NCBI GenBank assembly: GCA_030064845.1
Contig: JASJEC010000003.1
Coordinates: 1-64,000, forward strand
DNA length: 64,000 nt
Reading direction: 5' to 3'
From: Kiloniellales bacterium
GTDB taxonomy: Bacteria > Pseudomonadota > Alphaproteobacteria > Kiloniellales > JAKSDN01
Shown here: positions 42,466 through 51,399 of the stretch, piece by piece
Layout: every line of letters starts with the position of its first letter
Position numbering within the stretch: position 1 is the stretch's first letter
Made by a program: the position numbers and the translations under genes
Notes under the pieces: generated by a model
Seen by the model: only the letters and a program-made list of their open reading frames with translations
What the model was told of the DNA's origin: nothing
The model's database searches: none

Positions 42466-43361
42466 GGCGCGCCGGCGACGGCCGAAGCCTCGCACTGCGG
42501 CAGCAGGCTCTCCAGGTAGGCGCCGACATCCGGCGGCTGCACCGCGGCCGCGCGGATCAGATTGTCGAAATGCTCGGTCAGCTCGCGAATGTGTTCCGTG
42601 GAGTTGTAGACGAAGTACATGTTGCCGACGTAGACCGCCGCGCGCTTCGGACCAAAGATGGTCATCGGCACACAGTACTCCCGGAGTGCGTCGAAGAGGA
42701 ACCAGCGGAACGTCGGGTAGAGCTCGCGCAGCAGCTCCACCATGAGCTCGATCTGTGACCGGCGGGTCTCCAGCGGCAGGGCGCGCCAGATGCCCTCCCC
42801 CCTGGCGAAGCCCTCGATCGACTGGAAGGAGCTGCATACCTCCATGTCGGTCTCCGGACGCCGGCTGTAGGCGAGGCGCTCCTCTGCCTCCTGCAGCCTC
42901 GCCTGAGGCACGCGGCTGCCCTTGCCGATGAACTCGAACTCGATCACCTCCTCGGACTTCAAGAGGTCAGGCAGGGTGGTCGGCACGTAGCGAATCTTGT
43001 AGCCCACCGCCTCGCTGTGCCAGCGCCGCAGGCGCTCGTCGGCCGGCGAACCGGCACCGGTCTCGATCTCGAGGTCCTGGTTGACCACGTCGGTCCCCAC
43101 CTGGCCCTCCTGGCTGAGGCCCAGGAGCCAGTCGACGCTGACCTTCTCGGCCGCCGCAATGGCGGCGATGGTCTCGGCCCGGGGCAGGCGCAAGTTCGAC
43201 GCCGCCAGAAGCTGCGACAACGTCGAGCGGTCCAGTCCGATCCTCGCGGCGAAGGCGGAGCGCGTCTGCCCCGAGCGCTCGATCACCTCGGCGAGCCGGC
43301 GCCGGAAGACCTCGACCGTTTCTCTCCTGTCCAAGTTCCCGCCCCAGTTTGCGGCAATCAA
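42462..43361 (-). CDS. XRE-type HTH transcriptional regulator with C-terminal sensory region
   Basis: A 299-residue protein. An N-terminal XRE helix-turn-helix (about residues 18-80: RRRLAEVIERSGQTRSAFAA, then LDRSTLSQLLAASN) is joined to a C-terminal domain of about 200 residues (WFLFDALREYCVPMTIFGPKRAAVYVGNMYFVY) of unknown type. The start is a TTG at 43361; another TTG a few codons downstream is possible, since no ATG fits. It is divergent from a desaturase gene and coupled to a PhnD-like protein. Direct repeats TTGTGAGCAT and TTGTGCGCAT in the intergenic DNA are candidate operators. Confidence 0.8.
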   Translation of the reverse strand: MIAANWGGNLDRRETVEVFRRRLAEVIERSGQTRSAFAARIGLDRSTLSQLLAASNLRLPRAETIAAIAAAEKVSVDWLLGLSQEGQVGTDVVNQDLEIETGAGSPADERLRRWHSEAVGYKIRYVPTTLPDLLKSEEVIEFEFIGKGSRVPQARLQEAEERLAYSRRPETDMEVCSSFQSIEGFARGEGIWRALPLETRRSQIELMVELLRELYPTFRWFLFDALREYCVPMTIFGPKRAAVYVGNMYFVYNSTEHIRELTEHFDNLIRAAAVQPPDVGAYLESLLPQCEASAVAGAP

Positions 43362-43371
43362 CTGTTCTCTA

Positions 43372-43441
43372 TTGTGAGCATATGATGTGGATTGTCAACA
43401 TACCGTATATTTGGTGATCAATTGCTTCATTTTGTGCGCAT
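43372..43441. promoter_or_regulatory. Candidate operator pair in the divergent XRE/desaturase promoter
   Basis: Direct repeats TTGTGAGCAT (43372-43381) and TTGTGCGCAT (43432-43441), differing at one base and spaced exactly 60 bp, in AT-rich DNA between the regulator and desaturase genes. They would suit binding by the adjacent XRE protein. The assignment is inference. Confidence 0.4.
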
Positions 43442-43503
43442 TCCCACGTGGTCAGATGTGAATTCTTGGGCTAGCCTTGTCGGGTAGCGTGGAGCGATAA
43501 GAA

Positions 43504-44493
43504 ATGAAAAGTCAGCAAGTTAGCGAAGGAGCCTTCGATAAGAACCAGAGGATCGAGTGGCCGACCCTGTGCCTTCTGATCGGCACCTATGGATCCTTTG
43601 CTGCCGTGACTTGGTTCTACCACGACCTGCCCTGGTGGGTCGTCCTGCCGCTCGGAGGCTTGCTGACCTGCCTCCACGGCTCACTCCAGCACGAGACCGT
43701 CCATGGCCACCCGACACCCTGGCCATGGCTGAACGAGCTGCTGGTCTTTCCCAGCCTCTGGCTCTGGATGCCCTACCGGCTCTATCGCCGCGACCATCTT
43801 CAGCATCACCGCAACGCCTATCTGACCGAGCCGGCAATGGATCCGGAGTCCTATTACCTCGCGCCGACCGATTGGGCGCAGCGCGGACCCTTGGGCCGCG
43901 CCCTGCTCTGGAGCATGAATTCCCTTCTCGGCCGGCTCTTGCTGGGTCCGCCGGTGGCGGCTCTCAGGGTCGCCGGGCGCGGTCTGGCGCAGCTGGCACG
44001 AGGCCGCGCCGACGATGTGGACATCTGGCTGCGCCACGGCGTCTCGGTCGCCCTGGTTCTGGCCTGGGTCATCGGCGTCTGCGGCATCCCCCTGGGCGAA
44101 TATCTGCTGTTCTTCGCCTATCCCGGCACGTCCGTCACTATGCTGCGGTCGTTCCTGGAACACCGGGCCCACGACGACGAGGCCCAGCGCACCGTGGTCG
44201 TCGAGGCCGGCCCCTTCTGGTCTCTTCTGTTTCTGAACAATAACTTGCACGCCCTGCATCACGCAGCGCCGACACTGGCCTGGTACGCGTTGCCGGCGCG
44301 CTACCGTGCCGAGCGGGACGGCATCCTGGCGCGCAACGGCGGCTACCTCTACCGGGGTTACGGCGAAGTGTTCCGCCGCCATTTCCTGCGGGCCAAGGAA
44401 CCGCCGCTCCATCCCTACTACCACACCGTTCCCTTCGCCAAGCTGCGCACCGCCAACGACAGCGAAGCGCCCGAGACTGAACGGGTGGCCTGA
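43504..44493 (+). CDS. Membrane fatty acid desaturase-family protein
   Basis: A 329-residue di-iron membrane oxygenase with the three His boxes HETVHGH (after LHGSLQ), HLQHHRN and NNLHALHH. About four membrane helices surround them. Such proteins desaturate or hydroxylate acyl chains or related alkyl substrates at the inner membrane. The start at 43504 follows a short AT-rich region with the putative operators. The downstream FAD oxidase and lyase-like genes on the same strand start after an 80-bp gap, so a longer transcript is possible. The substrate is unknown. Confidence 0.85.
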   Translation: MKSQQVSEGAFDKNQRIEWPTLCLLIGTYGSFAAVTWFYHDLPWWVVLPLGGLLTCLHGSLQHETVHGHPTPWPWLNELLVFPSLWLWMPYRLYRRDHLQHHRNAYLTEPAMDPESYYLAPTDWAQRGPLGRALLWSMNSLLGRLLLGPPVAALRVAGRGLAQLARGRADDVDIWLRHGVSVALVLAWVIGVCGIPLGEYLLFFAYPGTSVTMLRSFLEHRAHDDEAQRTVVVEAGPFWSLLFLNNNLHALHHAAPTLAWYALPARYRAERDGILARNGGYLYRGYGEVFRRHFLRAKEPPLHPYYHTVPFAKLRTANDSEAPETERVA

Positions 44494-44573
44494 AAGCGGG
44501 CGGAGCGACCCTGACGCCGGGCCGCGCATCTGTTATAGCGTGACGCGAAGATCTCGACGGGGAGACAGAGGAC

Positions 44574-45908
44574 ATGGGCGTGCTTCCGCAACAGACGACC
44601 TATCTCGTGATCGGCGCCGGCGTTCACGGCCTCTCCACGGCCTGGCACCTCGCCATGGAACTCAAGGACCGGGGCAAGGGCTCCGGGGGCGATATCGTGG
44701 TGGTCGACAAGACCGCCCCCGGTGCCGGCGCCACGGGGATCGCCTGCGGCTGTGTGCGCAACTTCTACATGACGGAACCGATGCACGCCCTGATGCGGCA
44801 TTCCGCGGACGTCTGGATGTCCGACCCGATCCGGCTCGGCTTTCAACAAGTCGGCTACATCTCCGCGGGAGAAGAGAACCAGCAGGCTGACTACGAGCGC
44901 ATCGTGGCCAACCAGAACGCCGTCGGCTACCACTCGGAGCTCTATGTCGGACAGGACGCCAGGAGCTTTCTCAAGTCGATCTGGCCCGACTTCAACGTGA
45001 GCGAGATCGGCGTTTGCCACTTCGAGCAGCCTTCGGGCTACGCCGGCACACGCCAGGCCGTCGCGGGGATGGCCGAGAAATGCGCCGAGCAGGGCGTCCG
45101 GGTGCTCTCGGGCATCGAGGTCGAGGGCTATGAGGTGACCAACGGCCAGATCAGCAAGGTACGGACCAGCGCGGGCGAGATCACCTGCGACGTGGCGGTG
45201 ATCTGCGTCGGCGCCTGGATCGGCAAGCACTGGGAGATGCTCGGCCGGCCGATGAAACTGGACTGCGCCTACCCCGACGGCGAGACGGTCGAGAAGGACA
45301 TGTGGACCTACTGGCGCCTGCTGGAGGGCGAGGTCTATTTCGACCAGCCCTACCGGACGTCCGACGACAAGGACCCGCCGGTGCTCCACGTCGAGCTGAT
45401 GAACACGCCGGTGATCAACGAGCAGACCGGCAAGGAGATGGACGACCACCTCTACGTCTACTGGAAGAACGGCGCGGAGCGCATGGACCGTCCGGGCATT
45501 CAGGGCGGCACGATCCCGATCCAGATCGGGCCCGACGCGACGATCGAGCCCTATGGTCACGCCAACGACGCCTACCAGGCCGACCCCTGGTTCCCGGACT
45601 ACATGACGTCGGCCATGGGCCACCTGATGGCGCGTTTCAAAGGCCATCGCCGGAAGTTCCGGGACCGGCGCAACGGCGGCATCGGCGCCTTCACGCCCGA
45701 CAATGTGCCGGTCTTCGACTGGGTGCTGCCGAACGCCTACGTGATCGCGGACTCGAACCACGGCTTCAAGCTGGCCGGCGTCGGCAAGCTGGTCGCCAGG
45801 CTCCTGGCCGGCGACAACAAGGTCTCGGAGCTGGAGCCCTTCACCTTCTCGCGCTTCGCGGAGGGCCAGACCTTCGGCTCCTCTAACAGCCACTGTCCCT
45901 GGGTGTGA
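44574..45908 (+). CDS. FAD-dependent oxidoreductase, DAO family (sarcosine/dimethylglycine-oxidase-like)
   Basis: A 444-residue DAO-fold flavoprotein. The dinucleotide-binding motif GAGVHGLSTAWHLA is at residues 15-28; the FAD-interacting C-terminal run VIADSNHGFKLAGVGKLVARLL ends the fold. The C-A-C-G-C motif near residue 57 (GIACGCVRNFYMTEPM) may carry a covalent flavin or be structural. DAO proteins oxidise N-methylated or secondary amines. It is coupled to the following lyase-like gene by a GTGA overlap (45905-45908), so its product probably acts on the same compound or on the released amine. The start at 44574 has GGGGAGACAGAGGA upstream. Confidence 0.86.
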   Translation: MGVLPQQTTYLVIGAGVHGLSTAWHLAMELKDRGKGSGGDIVVVDKTAPGAGATGIACGCVRNFYMTEPMHALMRHSADVWMSDPIRLGFQQVGYISAGEENQQADYERIVANQNAVGYHSELYVGQDARSFLKSIWPDFNVSEIGVCHFEQPSGYAGTRQAVAGMAEKCAEQGVRVLSGIEVEGYEVTNGQISKVRTSAGEITCDVAVICVGAWIGKHWEMLGRPMKLDCAYPDGETVEKDMWTYWRLLEGEVYFDQPYRTSDDKDPPVLHVELMNTPVINEQTGKEMDDHLYVYWKNGAERMDRPGIQGGTIPIQIGPDATIEPYGHANDAYQADPWFPDYMTSAMGHLMARFKGHRRKFRDRRNGGIGAFTPDNVPVFDWVLPNAYVIADSNHGFKLAGVGKLVARLLAGDNKVSELEPFTFSRFAEGQTFGSSNSHCPWV

Positions 45909-47452
45909 GCCCCGAGGCCGTGGTCCACGAGCCCCTGGTGCTGACCGGGCGCGACCTCGCGCCCAGCTCCCTCGCGGCCGTCGCCGAGGCGGGTCGCCCC
46001 GTGGGCCTGGCGCCCGAGGCGCTGAACCGCATGGCCGCAGCCCGGGCGGTCGTCGAGGGCCATCTCGCGCGCAACGAGCCGGTCTACGGCCTGACCACCG
46101 GCCTGGGGTCGCGAGTGACGCATCGCCTGCCGCGCGAGGCGCTTGCCGCCTTCTCGGTCCAGACCGTCAGGGGCAGGGCCAACGCTGTCGGGCCCCGCCT
46201 GCCCGCCCCCGTGGTCCGGGCGGTCATGCTGGCCCGGCTCAACGGCCTGCTGGCCGGCGGCTCCGGCGCCGCCCCAGAAGTGGCCGAGCAGCTCGCCCTC
46301 TTTCTCAACCGCGGCCTCCATCCCGCGATCCCCTCGATCGGCTCGATTGGCGCCGGCGATCTCTGCGTCCTCGCCCACCTGGGCCTCGCCCTGATCGGCG
46401 ACGCGGAGGCCGAGATCGAGGTCGAGGGCCGCACCCTGCCCGCCCCCGAGGCCCTGGCGCAGGCCGGGGTCGAGGCGCTCTCGCTCGGCCCCAAGGACGG
46501 GCTGGCGATCTGCAACGCCTCGGCCTTCACGACCGGCCAGGCGGCTCTGGCGATCTCCCGGACGAACGACCTGCTGGAGATCCTGCAGGTCTCGGCGGCG
46601 CTCTCCATGGAGGGCTTCCGGGCCAACCTGAGCCCGCTCGACCCGCGCGCCGCAGCGGCGCGGCCGGCGCCGGGCCAGGCCTGGGCGGCGGAACAGCTGA
46701 TGAAGCTCCTGGCCGGCGGCGCGCTCACCCAGACCGGCGCCGCCAGGCGCCTGCAGGATCCGATCAGCCTGCGCTGCGTCGCCCAGGTGCACGGCAGCCT
46801 GAAAGCCGCGCTCGACTTTGCCCTCCCGGCCGTCGCCGCAGAGCTCAACGGCACGTGCGACAACCCCCTGGTCCTCGCCGACGACGACGCGATCATCTCG
46901 ACCGGCAACTTCCATACCCCGGCCCTGGCGCTCGCCCTGGAGACGCTTTCCCAGGCCGTCGCCCAGGTCGCTTCGCTCTCGGTCAGCCGAACCTGCCGGC
47001 TGCTGATCGAGCGTCTTTCCGGGCTGCCGGCGAACCTCTCGGTGCACGGTCCGACCAGCTCAGGCTTCGCGCCCCTGCTCAAGGTCGCCGAGGCCCTGCT
47101 CCAGGAGATCCGCCACAAGGCCCAGCCCGCGCCGGCCGACCTGCGCTGGGCCGCCGACGGGGTGGAGGACGACCTGACCAACGCTCCGCTGGCCGCGCGC
47201 AAGCTGGCCGAATCCCTCGACCGCCTGGTCCTGGTCGCCGCCTGTGAGCTGATCGTCGCCGCCCAGGCCGCAGAGCTGGCGAAGCCCGAGGCGCTCGGCC
47301 GCGGCACGGCCGCCGCTCTCGCCGTGGTGCGCAAGTTCGTCCCGCCGCTGGACGAGGACCGCCCCCACGGGCGAGAGGTCGAGCGGCTGGCCCAAGAGGC
47401 GCTCGACTCGGGCCGCCTTTCGGGCGAGATCCGGACGGCGCTGGGATCGTGA
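45905..47452 (+). CDS. Histidine ammonia-lyase homologue without the MIO tripeptide (candidate trimethylamine-lyase/ergothionase type)
   Basis: A 515-residue aromatic amino acid lyase-fold protein. The active-site Tyr is kept (Y61 in VYGLTTGLGSRV), as are R290 (DPISLRC) and the GNFHTPAL segment. The MIO prosthetic group of HAL/PAL forms from Ala-Ser-Gly in GSVGASGDL. Here the matching run is GSIGAGDLCVLAH (residues 146-158), so the Ser is missing and the triad reads G149-A150-G151. The usual Tyr of QDAYSLRC is I287. Normal histidine deamination is therefore unlikely. Ergothionases, which eliminate trimethylamine from ergothioneine, belong to this superfamily and are reported not to need MIO. 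GTG start overlapping the FAD oxidase stop. The specific activity is inference. Confidence 0.8.
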   Translation: MSPEAVVHEPLVLTGRDLAPSSLAAVAEAGRPVGLAPEALNRMAAARAVVEGHLARNEPVYGLTTGLGSRVTHRLPREALAAFSVQTVRGRANAVGPRLPAPVVRAVMLARLNGLLAGGSGAAPEVAEQLALFLNRGLHPAIPSIGSIGAGDLCVLAHLGLALIGDAEAEIEVEGRTLPAPEALAQAGVEALSLGPKDGLAICNASAFTTGQAALAISRTNDLLEILQVSAALSMEGFRANLSPLDPRAAAARPAPGQAWAAEQLMKLLAGGALTQTGAARRLQDPISLRCVAQVHGSLKAALDFALPAVAAELNGTCDNPLVLADDDAIISTGNFHTPALALALETLSQAVAQVASLSVSRTCRLLIERLSGLPANLSVHGPTSSGFAPLLKVAEALLQEIRHKAQPAPADLRWAADGVEDDLTNAPLAARKLAESLDRLVLVAACELIVAAQAAELAKPEALGRGTAAALAVVRKFVPPLDEDRPHGREVERLAQEALDSGRLSGEIRTALGS

Positions 47453-47525
47453 CCGCCGCCCCGCCGATTTGCTTCTCGCGCCCGTCTCGCATATCTACGA
47501 CGGCTAGGTTCCTTAAGGGAAAGTC

Positions 47526-48173
47526 ATGATCACCCTCGACTTGCCGCTCTGGCCCGAGCGCCAGCCAATCCATGCCATCGAGGCCGCGATCGTCCAGACA
47601 CAGTTCGACGACCTGGTCCCGCACCACGGTCCGATCATTAAGCGGGTCTTGCAGGAAGAGGACGCCGCCAAGCACTTGCGGCCCTCGGTCGGGGCGCAGT
47701 TGAAGTGCTCCAAGATCCGGCGGCCGGACCTCTGGGGTCTGCCCGAGTTCGATCTGCTCAACGCCCGGGCCCAGGCGCTGTTCCGCCTGGTGCTCAAGAC
47801 CGAAAAGGTCGCGACCGACGCCTGCTGGGCCAACGTCTACCGGAAATGGTCCGCGATCAGCCCGCACAGCCACCGGCGCGCCATGGCGAGCCTGGTCTAC
47901 TGCCTCGACGACGGCGGCGCCGACGCGGACAACCCGGAGAGCGGCCAGTTCGCCTTCGTCGACCCGCGCCTCCAGGCCTGCTGCCCCTTCGAGGAGGGCC
48001 GCGTGACCAACGCGCTCTGCCCCGAATTCCGACCCGGCACCATGCTGATCTTTCCTGGCCAGACCGTGCACTACGTCAAGCTCTTTACGGGCCCGAGGCC
48101 GCGCATCACAGCGTCCTGGAACATGAACCTGGAGCCGCTGCCCGACGTGATGGAGGGCCAGCGCCCGGTCTGA
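47526..48173 (+). CDS. Putative 2OG-Fe(II) oxygenase (TIGR02466/PF13759-like)
   Basis: A 215-residue protein with the pattern of this small oxygenase family: ANVYRKWSAISPHSHRRA supplies the first His, GQFAFVDPR a possible acid, and PGTMLIFPGQTVHYVKLF the distal His followed by PRITASWNMNL with the 2OG-binding Arg. The ATG at 47526 has AAGGGAAAG upstream. It follows the lyase-like gene by 73 bp and precedes another 2OG oxygenase, so the four genes look like one operon. The substrate is unknown. Confidence 0.75.
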   Translation: MITLDLPLWPERQPIHAIEAAIVQTQFDDLVPHHGPIIKRVLQEEDAAKHLRPSVGAQLKCSKIRRPDLWGLPEFDLLNARAQALFRLVLKTEKVATDACWANVYRKWSAISPHSHRRAMASLVYCLDDGGADADNPESGQFAFVDPRLQACCPFEEGRVTNALCPEFRPGTMLIFPGQTVHYVKLFTGPRPRITASWNMNLEPLPDVMEGQRPV

Positions 48174-48243
48174 CCGGCGCCGATTGCATGGCCGGCCGGC
48201 TTGGGGCAAGGTGCCGGGCGAAATCGCCAAGAAAGGTCGTATC

Positions 48244-48846
48244 GTGGGACGTTTCGCCGAGGAAGGCTACGAGGTGTTCCGGGGCTTCGTGCCGCCGGAT
48301 CTCTGCCGCTTCCTCAGCCTCAACTACCACATCCTGGTGCAGAACAACTACCTGGCCTACAACGACGGCCAGGTCGAGCGCGGCTACGCGGCCTACGGGC
48401 TGCCGATCTCGGAAAGCCTGCTGGACAGTTTCGTCGAGCCGCTCTCGCGGGGCGTCGGCAGGCCGCTCTTCCCGACCTATTCCTACACCCGCTTCTACAT
48501 CAAGGACGCGGTCCTGGCGCCGCACCTCGACCGGCCGTCCTGCGAGATCAGCGCAACGCTCACCATCGACCACAGCGGCGGCGAGCCCTGGCCCATCTTC
48601 ATCCAGAACAAGCGGGAAGAAGACGTGGCGGTCGCGCTGCAGAGGGGCGACATCCTGGTCTACCGAGGCGCCGAGCGGAGACACTGGCGCGAGCCCCTGG
48701 CCGACGAGTGGCAGATCCAGGTCTTCCTCCACTTCGTCGACCAGGAAGGACCCTACGCCAAGTTCAAGTTCGACACCCGGCCCCGCCTGGGCGCGCCTTT
48801 CGAGTCCCGGCGCGCCGAGCTGCGACCCAAGACCCAGCAAGCTTAG
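48244..48846 (+). CDS. Second 2OG-Fe(II) oxygenase in the lyase operon
   Basis: About 200 residues. The iron site is H-L-D in VLAPHLDRPSCEIS, the distal His in AERRHWREPL, and a strand QIQVFLHFVDQ ends the fold. YEVFRGFVPPDLC is a typical N-terminal start of such proteins. The start is uncertain: GTG at 48244 has AAAGG 7 nt upstream, while TTG at 48184 would add 20 residues. Its stop codon TAG is the first three bases of a TAGAGCAGGTTCAC repeat. It is unrelated in motif spacing to the preceding oxygenase, so the two likely act on different steps. Confidence 0.75.
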   Translation: MGRFAEEGYEVFRGFVPPDLCRFLSLNYHILVQNNYLAYNDGQVERGYAAYGLPISESLLDSFVEPLSRGVGRPLFPTYSYTRFYIKDAVLAPHLDRPSCEISATLTIDHSGGEPWPIFIQNKREEDVAVALQRGDILVYRGAERRHWREPLADEWQIQVFLHFVDQEGPYAKFKFDTRPRLGAPFESRRAELRPKTQQA

Positions 48847-48858
48847 AGCAGGTTCACG

Positions 48859-49860
48859 CTACGCGAAGCGCAGCTTCTGGCCGACCCCCAGACGGGCCGC
48901 CTTCTCCAGCATGGCGGCGCCCAGCGCGATGTCCGAGAGTGACAGGCCGCGGTGCCAGAACAGGATCGTCTCCTCCTCGCTCTCGCGGCCCGGCAGACCG
49001 CCGGCGACGACCTGGCAGAGCTCGCCGTGCAGCTTGTCGTCGTCCAGCTTGCCGGCGTCGGCGTGGGCGCGCAGCGAGCCGAAGCGCCCGGCGTGGATCT
49101 GACCCTTGTCGTCGACCAGGATCTTGTTCATCACATCGGTCAGCGAGAGCTCGACCGCGCTGATCGTGCCGTAGGGCACGACCAGGTTGCCCGGCTTCAC
49201 CCAGGCAGTCTTGAAGTGCGGTTCCGGCTTCTCCAGGCGCGAGGCCTCGACCTGGATGTCGGCGTCCTTCAGGCAGGCTTCCCAGGTGTCCACCGCGCGC
49301 ACGGTCTTGCCGAGATCTTCGCTCAGCCGTGCAGCGAAGGCCTCGCGGCTCTCCGGCCGGCGCGAGTGGACCCGGATCTCCTCGAAGTCGAAGAGATGGT
49401 CGAGCAGGCGCACGTTCCAGTAGGACGAGCCCCGGGCGCCGATGTGTCCCAGCACCTTGGAGTTTCGCCGCGCCAGGTACTTGGCGCCGAGCGCTGTCAT
49501 GGCGCCTGTGCGCATGTCGGTGATCGCCGAGGCGTCGAGCAGGGCCACCGGCATGCCGCAGCGCGGGTCGAAGAGATTGAGGAACGCCATCTCCGAGGGC
49601 AGACCGCGTTTGTAGTTGTCGATGTAGTCGCCGACGATCTTGACCCCGGCCACGTTCAGCGGCGCGACATAGCCGCGCAGAACGTTGAAGTGGCCGCGGA
49701 AGGCCGGGTCGGGCTGCAGGTGGACCCGCGGCTCGATCACCGTCTCGCCCTTTCCCTGGGCAGCCAGCCCGCCCTCCACCGCGCCGAGGATCTCGTCGTC
49801 GGTCATGGCGAGGCCGTCGATGTCGGGTCCGTTCAGGTAGGTGAAGTGGATTTCCTGCAT
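48859..49860 (-). CDS. Ornithine cyclodeaminase/mu-crystallin family protein
   Basis: A 333-residue NAD(P)-binding protein. The N-terminal dimerisation domain contains VIEPRVHL and GVKIVGDYIDNYKRGLPSEMA, followed by LDASAITDMRTGAMTALGAKYLAR with the substrate-binding Arg. The nucleotide-binding domain begins KVLGHIGARGSSYWN, where the usual GxGxQ is changed to GARGSS. Members perform NAD-dependent amine deamination or imine reduction (ornithine, lysine, alanine, ketimines). It stops 13 bp from the convergent oxygenase gene and begins 6 bp after the hutF stop, so it is probably transcribed with hutF. Confidence 0.85.
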   Translation of the reverse strand: MQEIHFTYLNGPDIDGLAMTDDEILGAVEGGLAAQGKGETVIEPRVHLQPDPAFRGHFNVLRGYVAPLNVAGVKIVGDYIDNYKRGLPSEMAFLNLFDPRCGMPVALLDASAITDMRTGAMTALGAKYLARRNSKVLGHIGARGSSYWNVRLLDHLFDFEEIRVHSRRPESREAFAARLSEDLGKTVRAVDTWEACLKDADIQVEASRLEKPEPHFKTAWVKPGNLVVPYGTISAVELSLTDVMNKILVDDKGQIHAGRFGSLRAHADAGKLDDDKLHGELCQVVAGGLPGRESEEETILFWHRGLSLSDIALGAAMLEKAARLGVGQKLRFA

Positions 49861-49866
49861 TGCGCC

Positions 49867-51249
49867 CTAGGCACCCCCAAGCTGATCCGTGGCCCGGCGG
49901 TAGGCGGCGAGAACGGCGTCCTCGGCATCGTGGCGCCCGTCGCGGACGACCCAGCGTCCGCCCACCATCACGTCCTTGACCGGGTTATGGTTGCCCGCGA
50001 AGACCAGCGCATCCAGCAAGGTCTTTGGACCGTGGCCGACCAGGCTCGGGCAATCGGGATCGAGCACCAGCAGGTCGGCCCGGCTGCCTTCCTGAAGGCG
50101 GCCGATCGGCCGCCCGAGCGCCTGCGCCCCGCCCGCCAGGGCACCCTCGTAGAGCCGCCGGCCGAGAGAGCTGCCCGGCTCCGCCGCCAGCAGATTGCGG
50201 CGCCGATGGGTCAGACGCTGGCCGTACTCGAGCCAGCGCAGCTCTTCCAGAGGACTGACCGAGACGTGGCTGTCCGAACCGATCCCGAAGCGGCCTCCCG
50301 CGTCCAGGAAGGCCCCGGCGGGAAACAGGCCGTCGGCCAGGTTGGCCTCGGTGGTCGGGCAAAGGCCGGCGACGGCGCCGCAGCGGGCCAGGGCCTCGAC
50401 CTCCGCCTCATCGATATGGGTCGCGTGGACCAGGCACCAGCTCGAGCCGACCGGACATTCGTCCAGCAGCCAAGCGACCGGGCGGCGCCCCGACCAGGCG
50501 AGGCATTCCTCGACTTCCCTGGTCTGCTCGGCGACGTGGATGTGGACCGGCACCCGGGCCGCCTCGGCACCCAGGCCCGCCAGGACGGCGCGAAGCGTTT
50601 CGGGGGTGACCGCCCGCAGGGAGTGCGGGGCGATGCCGACGGCAATCTGCGGGTCGGAGCCCGCGGTCTCTCTAACCTCCTCAACAAGAGCCAGGAAACG
50701 TTGGGGATCGTTGAGAAATCGCCGTTGACCCCGACCGGCGGCAGCGCCGCCGAAGCCGCCGTAACCGTAGAGCACGGGCAGGTGCGTGAGGCCGATCCCA
50801 GTCTGCCGGGCGGCTGCCAGGACTCGGTGCGACAGCTCCGCCAGATTGTCGTAGGGCCCGCCGTCGGGCCGGTGATGCAGATAGTGGAACTCGCCGACCG
50901 CGGTGTAGCCGGCCTTCAGCATCTCGACATAGAGCTGCGCGGCGATGGCACCGACGTGTTCCGGCCCCAGCCGCTCGACGAAGCGATACATGACGTCGCG
51001 CCAGGTCCAGAAGCTGTCCTCGCCCGGCCCGGCGCGTTCCGTCAGGCCGGCCATGGCGCGCTGGAACGCATGGCTGTGCAGGTTCGGCATACCCGGCACG
51101 ACCGGCCCGGCGAGCCTGCTCGCCTCCCCCGGGGTGTCGGCCGGCGCAACGCCGAGGAAGAATCCGTCACTGTCGACGGTCAGGCGAACGTCGCGGCGCC
51201 AGCCTTCCGGCAGCAGCGCCAAGTCGGCGTGGTAGGCCCTCTGGCTCAT
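49867..51249 (-). CDS. hutF: Formimidoylglutamate deiminase
   Basis: A 460-residue amidohydrolase of the HutF type. The metal site is PNLHSHAFQRAMAGL, with further His in APHSL, HIHVAEQTREVEEC, LVHATHID and the Asp in GIGSDSHVSVSPLEEL. HutF converts N-formiminoglutamate to N-formylglutamate plus ammonia, the branch that ends with HutG. The start at 51249 (MSQRAYHADLALLPEGW) is preferred over the open frame to 51450. It is divergent from hutI and precedes the ornithine cyclodeaminase-like gene. Confidence 0.94.
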   Translation of the reverse strand: MSQRAYHADLALLPEGWRRDVRLTVDSDGFFLGVAPADTPGEASRLAGPVVPGMPNLHSHAFQRAMAGLTERAGPGEDSFWTWRDVMYRFVERLGPEHVGAIAAQLYVEMLKAGYTAVGEFHYLHHRPDGGPYDNLAELSHRVLAAARQTGIGLTHLPVLYGYGGFGGAAAGRGQRRFLNDPQRFLALVEEVRETAGSDPQIAVGIAPHSLRAVTPETLRAVLAGLGAEAARVPVHIHVAEQTREVEECLAWSGRRPVAWLLDECPVGSSWCLVHATHIDEAEVEALARCGAVAGLCPTTEANLADGLFPAGAFLDAGGRFGIGSDSHVSVSPLEELRWLEYGQRLTHRRRNLLAAEPGSSLGRRLYEGALAGGAQALGRPIGRLQEGSRADLLVLDPDCPSLVGHGPKTLLDALVFAGNHNPVKDVMVGGRWVVRDGRHDAEDAVLAAYRRATDQLGGA

Positions 51250-51399
51250 GTTTTCCCAGAACAGGAGGCGACGGCGCTGATGTTTCCACAGGACCGCGCC
51301 GCGAGAAAGGGCGAACTGCCCGGGCATGCAGGCTTCAAACCCGTGAATGCACCGAGGGCGATTCCCATGCACCCCGATCTGCTCTAACTGAATGATGTG

